Positions 40,147 through 48,923 of a DNA stretch of 64,000 bases are shown in pieces. A program made the translations under genes and the position numbers. Numbering within the stretch: the first letter of the stretch is position 1; every line of letters starts with the position of its first letter. The DNA comes from Pseudovibrio sp. JCM 19062 (lineage in GTDB: Bacteria; Pseudomonadota; Alphaproteobacteria; Rhizobiales; Stappiaceae): NCBI GenBank assembly GCA_001310715.1, contig BAXV01000005.1, forward strand, positions 66,250-130,249, read 5' to 3'. The notes under the pieces are model-generated. The model ran no database searches. It was not told where the DNA came from and saw nothing but the letters and a program-made list of their open reading frames with translations.

Positions 40147-41411
40147 TTGAGCCCGACGACGATTACCCTACTACTTTTGCTGTTTGCTATTGTTATGTTC
40201 GTTTGGGAGCGAATTCCACTAGCCTAACAGCAATGATTGTTTGTATCAGCCTAATCCTGACAGGGGTCCTTGACCCCGCAGAGGGCTTTGCCGGTTTCGT
40301 GAACTCTAACGTTATCCTGTTTGTTGACATGTTCATCATCGGTGGTGCGCTGTTTCGAACTGGCATGGCGAGTGAGATAGGCGGATTGGTGACGAGGTTT
40401 GCCAAGACCGAACGACAGCTGGTCGTAGTGATTATGCTCCTCACCGGCTTTATGTCAGGCTTGCTTTCAAACACAGGCACCGCAGCAGTGCTCATCCCCG
40501 TGATCATCGGGATTGCGGCACAGTCCGGATTTGCACGGTCCAGACTACTAATGCCGATTGTCTTTGCCGCTGCTATGGGAGGGAACCTCAGCCTGATTGG
40601 TGCACCGGGCAACTTGATCGCTCAGGCGGAACTGCAAAGACAGGGATTGGGTTTCAGTTTTTTTTGAATATGGCCTTGTCGGCTTGCCAGTGCTGCTTGC
40701 AGGAACCTTGTTCATTGCGACCATTGGCTTTAGATTCCTGCCGGATCATAAGACTTTTGAAATTGAACCGGGATCCGTTGACAATACGCATTCAGATGTG
40801 CCCGCGTGGAAGAAGAAAGCCTCGCTTATTGTCCTTATTGTCACCATTCTCGGCATGGTGTTTGAAAAACAAATTGGGATTCCTCTGCATATCACTGGTG
40901 CAATCGCTGCGATTACGCTAGTTCTCTTGGGTGTCATCAGCGAAACCGACGCCTACAAATCAATCGATACCAAGACGCTCTTCCTGTTTGGCGGCATACT
41001 ATCGCTTGCTACCGCAATGCAGAAACTGATGCTGGAAGCGTCATTGCTTCGGGTGTTCTTGGTCTCATAGGCCCGGAAACGCCAATCTTCTTCATCATGT
41101 TGATTATTTTCCTGCTGGCTGTCGTCATGACGAACTTTATGTCAAATACAGCGACAACCGCGTTGCTTGTTCCCATCGGCATCTCGATTTCGACGTCAAT
41201 CGGGGCAGACCCAAGAGCGGTGTTAATGGCGATCGTAATTGGCGGTTCACTCGCTTACGCTACACCAATCGGCATGCCTGCGAACGTCATGGTCCTCGGT
41301 CCCGGCGGATATAGGTTCAAGGATTATGCAAAGGCAGGGCTTCCATTGATTTTGGTTTCCACGATCGTAAGCATGGTCTTACTTCCAATCCTGTTTCCGT
41401 TCTATCCATAA
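40147..41411 (+). CDS. DASS/SLC13-family anion permease (three frameshifts)
   Basis: The protein is a polytopic symporter of the divalent anion:sodium family. The start is a TTG at 40147 with GGGAG six bases upstream: LSPTTITLLLLLFAIVMFVW. The frame then shifts near 40222, in the T8 run at about 40659-40666, and near 41050. Two diagnostic SNT motifs are present, one per repeat: FMSGLLSNTGTAAVLIPVII and MTNFMSNTATTALLVPIGI. PIGMPANVMVLGPGGYRF matches the later family signature. Joined length is about 420 residues. Next to ttuC and glycerate kinase it probably imports tartrate or a related C4 acid. Confidence 0.85.
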
Positions 41412-42007
41412 CTCAGCTGCTCTAGCTGTCCAATCAAAGAGGGTGCGACCCGCTTGTCGCGCCCTCCATTGGAGACCTAAGCCCCCCAATAGCATCGGGC
41501 TCTTGTACTGCTCGCGTTTTTGAAACCTCTCGGCTGAAGGATATTCCCACAGATTGAGATCAGACCATGGTCTGCTGCACTTTCTTAGTACGACTGAAGG
41601 TTAATTCCCAATAACCCTTGTTAGGGCGGAACTTATTGTAGTCTTTGCACCAACACTCCAGCTTCTCACCAGCACCAACAAGGCCCATAGATGAAGGCCC
41701 TCACAGACAAATGTACCTCTGTTGTCGCATCATATGACCTGCAAATACTTGATCCGCAGGCACGCCCGTTCAAGCGTTTACACCTCATTCTCCCCCTTGT
41801 AGCTAAGCCGTAGACTGTCTGTGACGTTCTAGTGTCAAAGGCTCAGGCAACACATTACCCACACCGACCAAGCTGCAGAGTAGAGTTAGGCGAATACCTC
41901 AAGGATTTGCAATTCTGCAATCAACCCAATCAAGAGATTGAGGATGATGGCTCTTGGCAAACATCAAAAAAATATCAATCTGCAATATAAACTAATTACG
42001 AGTAACG
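41412..42007. other. Gene-free stretch with a trace of an IS3-type transposase end
   Basis: No gene is supported. On the minus strand at 41614-41667 a short frame reads EKLECWCKDYNKFRPNKG, which recalls the EAWRxDYNxxRPHS end of IS3-family integrase domains. Stops surround it, so it is at most a decayed scrap. The rest has no recognisable content. This lies just left of the putative island boundary. Confidence 0.35.
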
Positions 42008-42031
42008 GGCGGAGAGTAAGGGATCCAGAAC
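42008..42031 (+). repeat. Putative distal att site: degenerate copy of the tRNA-Ser 3' end
   Basis: The block GGCGGAGAGTAAGGGAT (42008-42024) followed by CCAGAAC matches the 3' end of tRNA-Ser(CGA) at 63255-63277, GGCGGAGAGTGAGGGAT then TCGAAC, in the same orientation. Only one base differs in the first 17. A direct copy of a tRNA end next to an integrase is what remains after site-specific integration. It lies 137 bases before the integrase. Confidence 0.6.
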
Positions 42032-42142
42032 GGTGTAATTGTAATTATCATTAAGTATCATAATAACCTTATAATTCAATGCATTACCAAATTGCATTGT
42101 CATTTCTTGCAACTACCTGTATCATCCAATTACTTTTATTAT

Positions 42143-42160
42143 GATGGGTTTTATGATGGG
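42143..42160 (+). repeat. 18-bp direct repeat, left copy (possible integrase arm site)
   Basis: GATGGGTTTTATGATGGG differs by one base from GATGGGTGTTATGATGGG at 63181-63198, near the other end of the island. A further half-copy TTATGATGGG begins at 42139. Copies just inside both ends suggest binding sites of the tyrosine recombinase. Confidence 0.5.
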
Positions 42161-42167
42161 TGAATGA

Positions 42168-43457
42168 ATGCCTAGAAAAGTTTCCGCCCTTTCTGCGATC
42201 GAAATTAAGCGCCTCACCCATCATGGAGGGCCATCCAACATGCTGCGCTTTGTTGGTGGTGTGACGGGTTTGGCCTTGCAAATCCTGCCTTCCGGTGGTC
42301 GCAGCTGGATCTTGCGCGTCAAGATCGGCGAAAAGAGAAGAGACATCGGTCTTGGCGGATACCCGGATGTCTCGCTTGCGGAGGCGCGTGATAAGGCGAG
42401 GGAGACCCGATCCCTTATTGATCAAGGCATCGACCCTATACAGCACCGCAAGCGTCAGCGCTCTGCATTAGTTGCCGAGCAAAAACGAGGCCTCACGTTT
42501 GCGGTGGCCGTTGAACGTTTTATGAAGCGAAAGGCCCCAGAGCTCTCGAACGGCAAGCACAAGGAGCAATGGTTCAGCACTTTACGCAATTATGCAGTCC
42601 CAGAGCTCGGTGACATGCTTGTTGACGACATCACCACACAAGATGTTTTGCTTGTTCTCAAGCCTATCTGGGAAGAAAAAACCGAGACTGCTTCAAGCTG
42701 CGCAGCCGTATCGAGATGGTTCTGTCATGGGCACAGGCCAATGGTCATTGCACCGGCAACAACCCTGCAAAATGGGTGGTAATCTAAAAGAACTGCTGCC
42801 ATCTCCAGCAAAAATCAAGAAGGTAACGCACCGCCCTGCGGTTGCTGTAGCGGATGTACAAGCGTGGTTTGCCTCATTACGAAAGCGGAGAGAGCTGACA
42901 GCAAGAGCACTTGAACTCCTCACACTGTGTTGCTGCCGATCTATCGAGGTGCGTCTCTCTGTGTGGGAAGAGTTTGACTTCGATAGACGTATATGGACGG
43001 TTCCAGCCCAGCGCATGAAGACCAGAGTTGAGCACCGGATACCGCTCACCAATTATGCGGTCTCTTTGCTTAAGGCAATGCCGCACCACGCGAATAGCCC
43101 CTATGTGTTTGCAGCGCCGCAAGGCCGCGCGCTGCATGACGATGATCTCTCCGGCCTTATGCGGGAAATGCACGCAGCGGAGCTCGACAAGGGCAATAAA
43201 GGCTGGCTCGACCCAAGGTCCGCCCTCCCCGCTGTTCCACACGGACTGAGGTCTACGTTTAGAGACTGGGCAGCAGAGAATAACTACCCGAGAGAAATAT
43301 CCGAAATGGCCCTCGCCCACAAAGTCGGGAGCGATGTGGAGCGTGCTATCAACGCTCGGATTTGCTCGACCGCCGACGCCAGCAACTCATTTCTTGGAAT
43401 GAGTTTTTGCTTGCCGAACCCTGTTCAACTGTTGTGGAGTTTAGGAGGAGCACATGA
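42168..43457 (+). CDS. P4-type tyrosine recombinase / integrase (three frameshifts)
   Basis: The N-terminal DUF4102 arm-binding domain (RSWILRVKIGEKRRDIGLGG, YPDVSLAEARDKARE) and the SAM-like core-binding domain are clear. The catalytic domain has the first arginine in TLCCCRSIEVRLSVWEEFD, the HxxR box HGLRSTFRDWAAENNYPRE and LAHKVGSDVERAYQRSDLLD with the catalytic tyrosine. The last motif appears only after a frame correction near 43350. Other shifts lie near 42690 and 42778. Reading through gives about 430 residues and a TGA at 43455-43457 overlapping the next ATG. P4-type integrases insert islands into tRNA genes, consistent with the tRNA-Ser copy just upstream. Confidence 0.88.
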
Positions 43458-44265
43458 CGGCAAACAATGAAGGCCCACCGCCCAAAGTACCGACCCCTTA
43501 TGATCTCTGGCAGGAAACTGGTGATGGCTCAAGCTTGCTCCACCCTACCAGGATGAACAGCTTTGGAAGGTAGTAGAACGCCATTTTCCAGAAGTCACCA
43601 GAGAGACTCTCGTTCACAATCGGGTCACCGCTGAAGTTGCGGTGGAGATGGCTGATAATGCGATCCGCGACTGCTGCGCTCGGAGCGCTGTTTGGGACGG
43701 GCGGTCTTTTGGGGAGGATGGACAGCCTCTCATCTCTTACGGTCACAAGCAAAGTGGGTCTGCGCTGCTAAAACAAGCGATCCAAGCCATTGATGACCGC
43801 GATCTTGCGTTATGGCGTGAAGCAATAGCACTGATGCCATACAACACTAAGGTGCTCTTGAGGGATACTGCGGAGCGCCACGGGCAAGGTCTCCGCACAC
43901 TCGGAGATAGTGCCATTATAACACATGGCCCTTCCCCGTTATGCGTCGAAGAGTACCCTCAACTCTGGAATACTCAGCGAAGCATCTTGAAAGCCACCCT
44001 TAAGCGATCTTCCAAAGGTGGGCGGCCTTCCTCTGACTACAGGGATGACGCATTGAGAGAAGCCGTTTACCTCTGGTCTTTGCTGAGTGGAAAAACGCCG
44101 ACTCAACCACACTACAAGACGGGTAGCTCTGAACGTTCTGGAAGCATGGTGGAATTCGTCTTGGACGTCATAGCTGTCTATGACGACTATGGCATGAAAG
44201 GTGCCATATCCAAGCACTCAGGCTCGTCTTGGACACGCATTGTGAACGCCCCAAAAACCAGCTAA
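43454..44265 (+). CDS. Uncharacterised island protein downstream of integrase (one frameshift)
   Basis: The ATG overlaps the integrase stop. The first frame reads MTANNEGPPPKVPTPYDLWQ and then fails. A shift near 43530 continues with PYQDEQLWKVVERHFPEVTR and on to VNAPKTS, about 270 residues in all. The protein is soluble and mixed helical, without a domain that I recognise. Coupling to the integrase suggests an island maintenance or regulatory role; that is a guess from position. It could alternatively start at 43642. Confidence 0.55.
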
Positions 44266-44360
44266 CTAAACGCCCCAGAAACTAACCAGTGGTTATTGGG
44301 GCGGATTTTTCTAAAACACAAGTTCATGTTGGCTCCCACCTGAAACAAGTCGGAGGCAAT

Positions 44361-44537
44361 ATGAACGAACTCTACCTTTCGGACAAAGACCTGTCCGCAC
44401 GCTGGGGCGTTGCTCGTCCCACCATTTGGCGCTGGCACCGGCAAAAGCCGAACTTCCCCAAATGCGTCAAGCTAACAGCCGGCTGTTCTCGCTGGCGTCT
44501 TTCCGACATCGAAGCTTGGGAGGCCTCGCTCACATAG
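44361..44537 (+). CDS. AlpA-family small DNA-binding protein
   Basis: From ATG 44361 (CGGAGGC upstream) the 58-residue protein is a compact winged/MerR-like helix-turn-helix: YLSDKDLSARWGVARPTIWR, WHRQKPNFPKCVKL and SRWRLSDIEAWE. This is the AlpA pattern, regulators or excisionases found with P4-type integrases. It probably controls the integrase or excision of the island. Confidence 0.8.
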   Translation: MNELYLSDKDLSARWGVARPTIWRWHRQKPNFPKCVKLTAGCSRWRLSDIEAWEASLT

Positions 44538-44790
44538 AGCGGGTGAGACCTCTCACCAATTTCACTCAAACATTCAGGACAGTGGTCGGTTACGACGGCA
44601 GCGCTGTTCGCGTGCTTAGCACGTTTTGCTGTACTGTGGGGTACCGCGCACAGCAACCCCGGCTCGAAAGCTCCGAGGGGTGCGGTCACGAGAGCACCAG
44701 CTCTCAATTAAAGTAGGGAGCAACTCTTGGCACTGGTTTTGACCAAGAGACCCGAGGCGGCGTCCCGGCTCCGGCGGACACGACTTCCAA

Positions 44791-44840
44791 GGTATAGAGA
44801 CAAGCTTCGGGCAAAAGCTCGGGGCTTGTCGCTCTATACC
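44791..44840 (+). repeat. Long inverted repeat in non-coding island segment
   Basis: GGTATAGAGACAAGC (44791-44805) pairs with GCTTGTCGCTCTATACC (44824-44840), leaving only two bulged bases and an 18-base loop. There is no T-run, so it is not a standard terminator. It could be part of a structured RNA. Confidence 0.55.
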
Positions 44841-45009
44841 CGGAAACAACATCCCTCTCCATCGGGCAGCGAAGCGCAGGGTACTGAGAGCCAACAAAGA
44901 AAAAAAACGGGGCCACAAACTCAGAGTTAGAGAGTCAGTAGGCGGTTCTTTTTTTTAGGGGGATTAGAGTCTCTGAAGACACGAAGTTCGTTTCGTTTGC
45001 AAAGTCTAT

Positions 45010-45064
45010 CAGCGAGCTCCCTGGCTTTCCACCCTCTCAGCGAACTCCCTGCCTCCCATCCTCT
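45010..45064 (+). repeat. Imperfect 27/28-bp tandem repeat
   Basis: Two adjacent units begin CAGCGAGCTCCCTGGC and CAGCGAACTCCCTGCC and both end in CCTCT. They are about 80 percent identical by eye. Two copies only, so the biological meaning is open. Confidence 0.45.
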
Positions 45065-45592
45065 CATGAGTCAGCCTTAGAATGCACGGCCTTTCCCAGT
45101 CAGAGTGACAGAGCTTCAGGGCATTCAGAAGTAGATAGACAGTAGGCGCTCCTTCATTCTCTTATCCATATGGCTGGGAATAAGAGTTTCTGGCTGCACT
45201 GAGCTTGTTGTTTGCAGCACTGCCTGCCAACGGGCTTCGGGCCCCTCCTCCACCGCAAGAGTCAGCCCTTGGCGGCATGAGGCTCCCATCCCATGTGAGA
45301 GAGCTTCAGCGCGCTTAGAGTCAGAGAGTCTGTAAGGACCCGCAGTTTTGTCCCCTTTTCTTTTCCCAACAAATAAAAAAAAGAAGCTCTCCATTTTTTT
45401 TGAGTCTGCTTTTTGCGAGAAAACCTCCAAACCCACCGTTTGCAGGGCTTTTCTTTAGAACTCAACATTTGTTTTTGCTGCATAACAGTTGCTTAGTGGT
45501 TGGCTGATCATTGGCTATCACATACCTTCACGCCGACAATTCATTTCATCGGTTACAAATACCACCCTCGTCGGCGCACCCGGAATCCTTAC

Positions 45593-46458
45593 ATGTCTCA
45601 AAACTCAGATAACCTTGCCTCCTTCATCTGGTCTCTGGCAGACCTGCTGAGAGGTGATTTCAAGCAGAGTCAGTATGGCCGTGTCATTCTGCCGTTCACG
45701 CTTCTACGGCGCTTAGAATGCATTCTGGAGCCGACCAAGGCAGAGTTTCTGGCAAAGGCTGAGGGCACTTTGGCACAGGACATGCCGGAAGAAGCGCGGG
45801 AGAGAATTCTTCTGAGCAAAGCAAACAACTGCTTTTACAACACCTCCAGGATGGATCTGTCCAAACTGGGTTAAGCTGGCATCAAGGACAATCTGGAAAG
45901 CTACATCCTGGAAGCTGATCTGCTGGAAGCCATCATCGCGCTGCCAACGGATATGTTCTACAACATCGGCATTTCTACTTATGTGTGGGTACTCAGCAAC
46001 AAGAAGACCGCTGAGCGGAAAGGCAAGGTACAGTTCATCAACGGGGCGAACCTTTTTTTTCCAAGATACGCAAGTCCCTTGGCTCCAAGCGCAACCAGAT
46101 GAGCGATAACGACATCCGCATCATCACCCGCTGCTTTGGCGCGTTTGAGGTGGTGGACTCTCGTGAGCTAGACAAGCCGGAAGAGCCTGCCAGTACGCGC
46201 GGGCGCAAGTCAGCCAATGGCAAGAAGGCAGAAGCAAAAACGTTCGCCTCCAAGATCTTTGACTCCCACGAGTTCGGATATCGCCGCCTAACCATAGAAC
46301 GGCCTTTACGGGAGTCCTTCCAGTTTTCTGATGAACGCCTGAAGACTCTGCGCTTTGCGCCCAGGCCGTTGGGTGCTGTCATGCAATGGGTCTATGAGAC
46401 CTATGGCAAGGACTGGTCAGATTGTTTGCCATCGACGCCTTATGGACAGATCAGTTGA
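45593..46458 (+). pseudogene. hsdM: HsdM (type I restriction-modification methyltransferase) with internal deletion
   Basis: The N-terminal part is Hsd[42 protein letters not shown]. At 45874 it stops after [11 protein letters not shown] and continues at once with [40 protein letters not shown] and, after a frameshift in a T8 run at 46050-46058, EFGYRRLTIERPLRESFQFS, the C-terminal part. The central 200-250 residues with the SAM motif and the catalytic NPPF/Y are missing, so it cannot methylate. It is a deletion derivative, not a sequencing artefact. No hsdS follows; an hsdR tail lies at 62.5 kb. Confidence 0.85.
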
Positions 46459-46556
46459 ATAGATACCCAAAACACTACCAATGACGCCGTGTGAAGGCAC
46501 AAGCACTAAGCACCCAAGACTACCCGATGAGCCTGCTTCAGGGACGCAGGAGAGGG

Positions 46557-46652
46557 TTGACCGGTGGAACAGGCGCCCATGCTTGTTTCTGGGCAGCTCC
46601 TTTACCTGCCCCTTACCCGATAGGGAGACACATCGCCTGTTCCACCGGTCAA
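46557..46652. repeat. Perfect 19-bp inverted repeat with inner hairpin
   Basis: TTGACCGGTGGAACAGGCG (46557-46575) is the exact reverse complement of 46634-46652. The 58-base interior contains a further GGGCAG/CTGCCC stem. It is the first of four consecutive inverted repeats between the hsdM remnant and the replication-like gene. Confidence 0.8.
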
Positions 46653-46676
46653 GGGAATGCAGGCCCCTGGTGCGCG

Positions 46677-46719
46677 CCTTCTCAGGCCGCGCCCGCAGCG
46701 CGAAGGCTGCCTGAGAAGG
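46677..46719. repeat. Perfect 11-bp inverted repeat with inner 5-bp stem
   Basis: CCTTCTCAGGC (46677-46687) pairs with GCCTGAGAAGG (46709-46719). Directly inside, CGCGC (46688-46692) pairs with GCGCG (46698-46702). Only six bases remain bulged. Confidence 0.75.
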
Positions 46720-46725
46720 GGGGAA

Positions 46726-46744
46726 TAAAAACGGAACGTTTTTA
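46726..46744. repeat. 8-bp hairpin with GAA loop
   Basis: TAAAAACG-GAA-CGTTTTTA is a perfect stem-loop. On either strand a short T-run closes it, so it can act as a terminator for the minus-strand gene that ends at 46830. Confidence 0.6.
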
Positions 46745-46757
46745 AGCTCTAGGGCAT

Positions 46758-46785
46758 TCCCGCCCTCGACTGGTTGAGGGCGGGA
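46758..46785 (-). repeat. 10-bp G+C-rich hairpin
   Basis: TCCCGCCCTC (46758-46767) pairs perfectly with GAGGGCGGGA (46776-46785) around eight bases. It is 45 bases downstream of the stop of the minus-strand replication-like gene. Confidence 0.65.
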
Positions 46786-46829
46786 TCTAGGATTAAGGCT
46801 TGACGCAAGGCGATGAGGTCTTGCTTCGC

Positions 46830-48097
46830 CTATGACACCCGAGACTTGTAAAAATTGTAAGCCCTGCGCAGCGTACGTTTGGTCTGTGGGAAACAAACGG
46901 CAATTTCATCCCAGGTCCACTCTTGTTCATCCCGATATTGATAGACCTGTTTTCCAAGTTCCAGTTTCCGTTCGCGGTATGCCCCATGCGGAATTGCACC
47001 ATTGCGAAGACGCCGCGTTTGGGACCGGTCCTTGTCACTTTCGCGTTTGACCTCTGAATTACACAGCACGCGCAGGTTAGCCTGGACCATTTCTGGCGGT
47101 GTGATCTTCAGCTTCTCAATGATAGTATCTGCCTTAAAGCGATACTGCGAGCGGCACGGGCTTACACCAAGACTGCTTTCGCAAGACCGCTTGAAGACTT
47201 CTGCATACTTCTGCTCTGCGTTGATGACGGGCAGGCCCACTTTCTTTAACGCACGAATAGTTTGGCTGAATGCCTGCTCCGGTGTGTTATAGATCTTTGA
47301 ACAGGCAACTGCGATAATGAAACCATATTCCTCCTCAAGCCCGGGCTCGCACCCTTGAGCCGCCTTAACACGATCAATTCCTCGACTTCCTGAAGAATGC
47401 CCGTCCAGAGACACTTGCTCGTCCCTAGCTTACCCGGCTGGCTGCGCTTTTGGCGGGAGGGCTTCCCAATCCGGTTGTGCGTGACTTCAAGCAGCTTTTG
47501 AAGCTGCAAAAAGCCATAGCGTTTGTCACAACCAAGGACCTGCGTCGTTCCGTCATGAGGTGCATTGCCAGAGCCAGCAACGCTTATGACACCCTTAATA
47601 CCCTGGTTCACTGTCGGAACGTCGTGGCGTTCAAAGAGCGCCCTCAAGCCTGCCTGAACATCACCCCACTCGCCCTCATTAACCTCAGCCTCATGAACCA
47701 ACCAAGTGAATTGAACGCCTGAGTGGGTCTGGTGGATCAGGCTGGGAATGGGAAGACCATAGGGCTCCAGTAAGCTAATCGCATATTCTGTAAACTCAGC
47801 CTGCGTGTAGACCGCAAGCTGAGGGCTGCGGTAAAAGTTCAAATCCACATAGACCGCATTGATTGTGGGTTGCAGGTCATCGCTGCACGACGTTGGAAAG
47901 CGCTGAAGGGAAACATACTGTCCCTTGCGCCCCTCCTTAAGCGTAGCTTGCCGCCGCGCCCTCTCGGGGCTCTCATGGGAATGATGCCACGCTCCCGTTT
48001 GTTTGGTGGCGCAACAGACAAATCCGCTACTTCCGACAGGATGTAAGGTTTCAATATGTGCACGAGCAGATAGCTTGCGGTAACCGAACTTAGGCAA
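46830..48097 (-). CDS. Replication/primase-like island protein (tentative; one frameshift)
   Basis: Joined across a shift in a GGG near 47342 (LRRLKGASPGLEEEYGFIIA), the protein has about 422 residues. The N-terminal half contains NAVYVDLNFYRSPQ, LLEPYGLPIPSLIHQTHSG and VQFTWLVHEA. The acidic VDL and the GLPIPS-HSGVQ sequence resemble the active-site layout of primase-type (archaeo-eukaryotic primase / RepB-primase) replication proteins of alphaproteobacterial mobile elements. The C-terminus ends in a basic helix-turn-helix-like segment (WTWDEIAVCFPQTKRTLRRA). Low confidence in the function. It is the only candidate replication gene in the island, and it lies beside the hairpin cluster. Confidence 0.5.
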
Positions 48098-48509
48098 AGG
48101 ATCTCTCCTTTTCTATGAGTTAGAAACTAGCGCAACGCAGGACATGCAATACCAAAGAGCGATTCTAGATAAACACACCCTTGCCTATCAACGAATGTAG
48201 ACTAGGATCGTTGTAAGCACGTGTTATCTAACTCTTGCACTCATTGCTGGATTACCTGACGGCCCCACAAATCGATGCGCTTTATCGTCTAACTTTCTTC
48301 GCAAGCATTTAATGACCCCATAGATCGGATTGACAAAAATGACCACTCATAAATAAAACGGAAAAATATGAGAGCGACAACACTGTAATTTCATACCCCT
48401 ATATTTCACTGTAAATAAGAGGCTTGCCCATCTGAAGGGGTAATCCCCCCGCCAATTAATCTAGTCTAAAAGTAGAGATATTGTTGCCTCATATTGAGGA
48501 CTGACTTTT
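48098..48509. other. Gene-free AT-rich gap
   Basis: About 410 bases with stops in all frames and no family. A GGGGTAATCCCC dyad lies near 48437. It probably includes the promoter of the minus-strand replication-like gene and the left end of the IS3 remnant. Confidence 0.4.
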
Positions 48510-48840
48510 ATGTACAAATCTCGTTTCAGCGATGCGCAGGTCATTGCTATTTTAAAGTAAGGCGAAAGCGGTATTCCGGTTGCGCAGCTGTGACGGGAGC
48601 TTGGCATCAGCACAGCGACCTATTACAAATAGCTAGCAAAATCTGGTGGCCTTGATGCACCGATGAGTTTTGCGGAGGACGAGCAACGGAGCTTTCACTG
48701 CAAAATGAGCTTTTGAAGGAAGTGCTTGCAAAAAAAGTAAGCAAGCCATCTCAACGTAAGGAGATGGCTGTGTTTGCTGTCGATTTAACAGAAGTCCCTC
48801 CACTGTTCCCAAACCAGTCCACCTGCCCGTCATCGAATAA
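48510..48840 (+). pseudogene. IS3-family orfA (transposase subunit A) with three nonsense codons
   Basis: The frame from ATG 48510 reads YKSRFSDAQVIAILK, stop, GESGIPVAQL, stop, RELGISTATYYK, stop, LAKSGGLDAP. This is the conserved helix-turn-helix of IS3-family orfA with TAA (48558), TGA (48591) and TAG (48630) where Glu, Cys and Trp codons are expected. Each can come from one substitution. A displaced later piece reads NELLKEVLAKKVSKPSQRKE, the orfA/orfB junction. The rest of the element is missing before the glycosyltransferase gene. This is real decay. Confidence 0.8.
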
Positions 48841-48923
48841 TGATAGGCAGGCTCGCTGATCTTGCTTCAGCAGCGAATTTTCCTCATGATTGTTTCCAGC
48901 AATTTAATGGTGTCGACACGTAC

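Larger units (their letters stand above)
44538..45592. other. 1-kb non-coding island segment with hairpins and diverged repeats
   Basis: No convincing gene is seen on either strand. The segment is structured: a 15-bp hairpin at 44791-44840, a 27-bp tandem duplication at 45010-45064, and three similar 22-base blocks at 44927-44948, 45131-45152 and 45320-45341 (core AGTAGGCG or similar). Pyrimidine-rich blocks and several T8/A7 runs are present. It lies between the AlpA gene and the hsdM remnant and may be a replication or regulatory region. Confidence 0.4.

Noticed and set aside
45010..45341. CRISPR array
   Set aside because: The repeats are few, diverged and irregularly spaced, and no cas genes are present.
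46557..46652. Integron attC site or miniature transposon (MITE)
   Set aside because: No integron integrase or cassette array is near, and I see no target-site duplication or transposase-like terminal repeat next to the arms.
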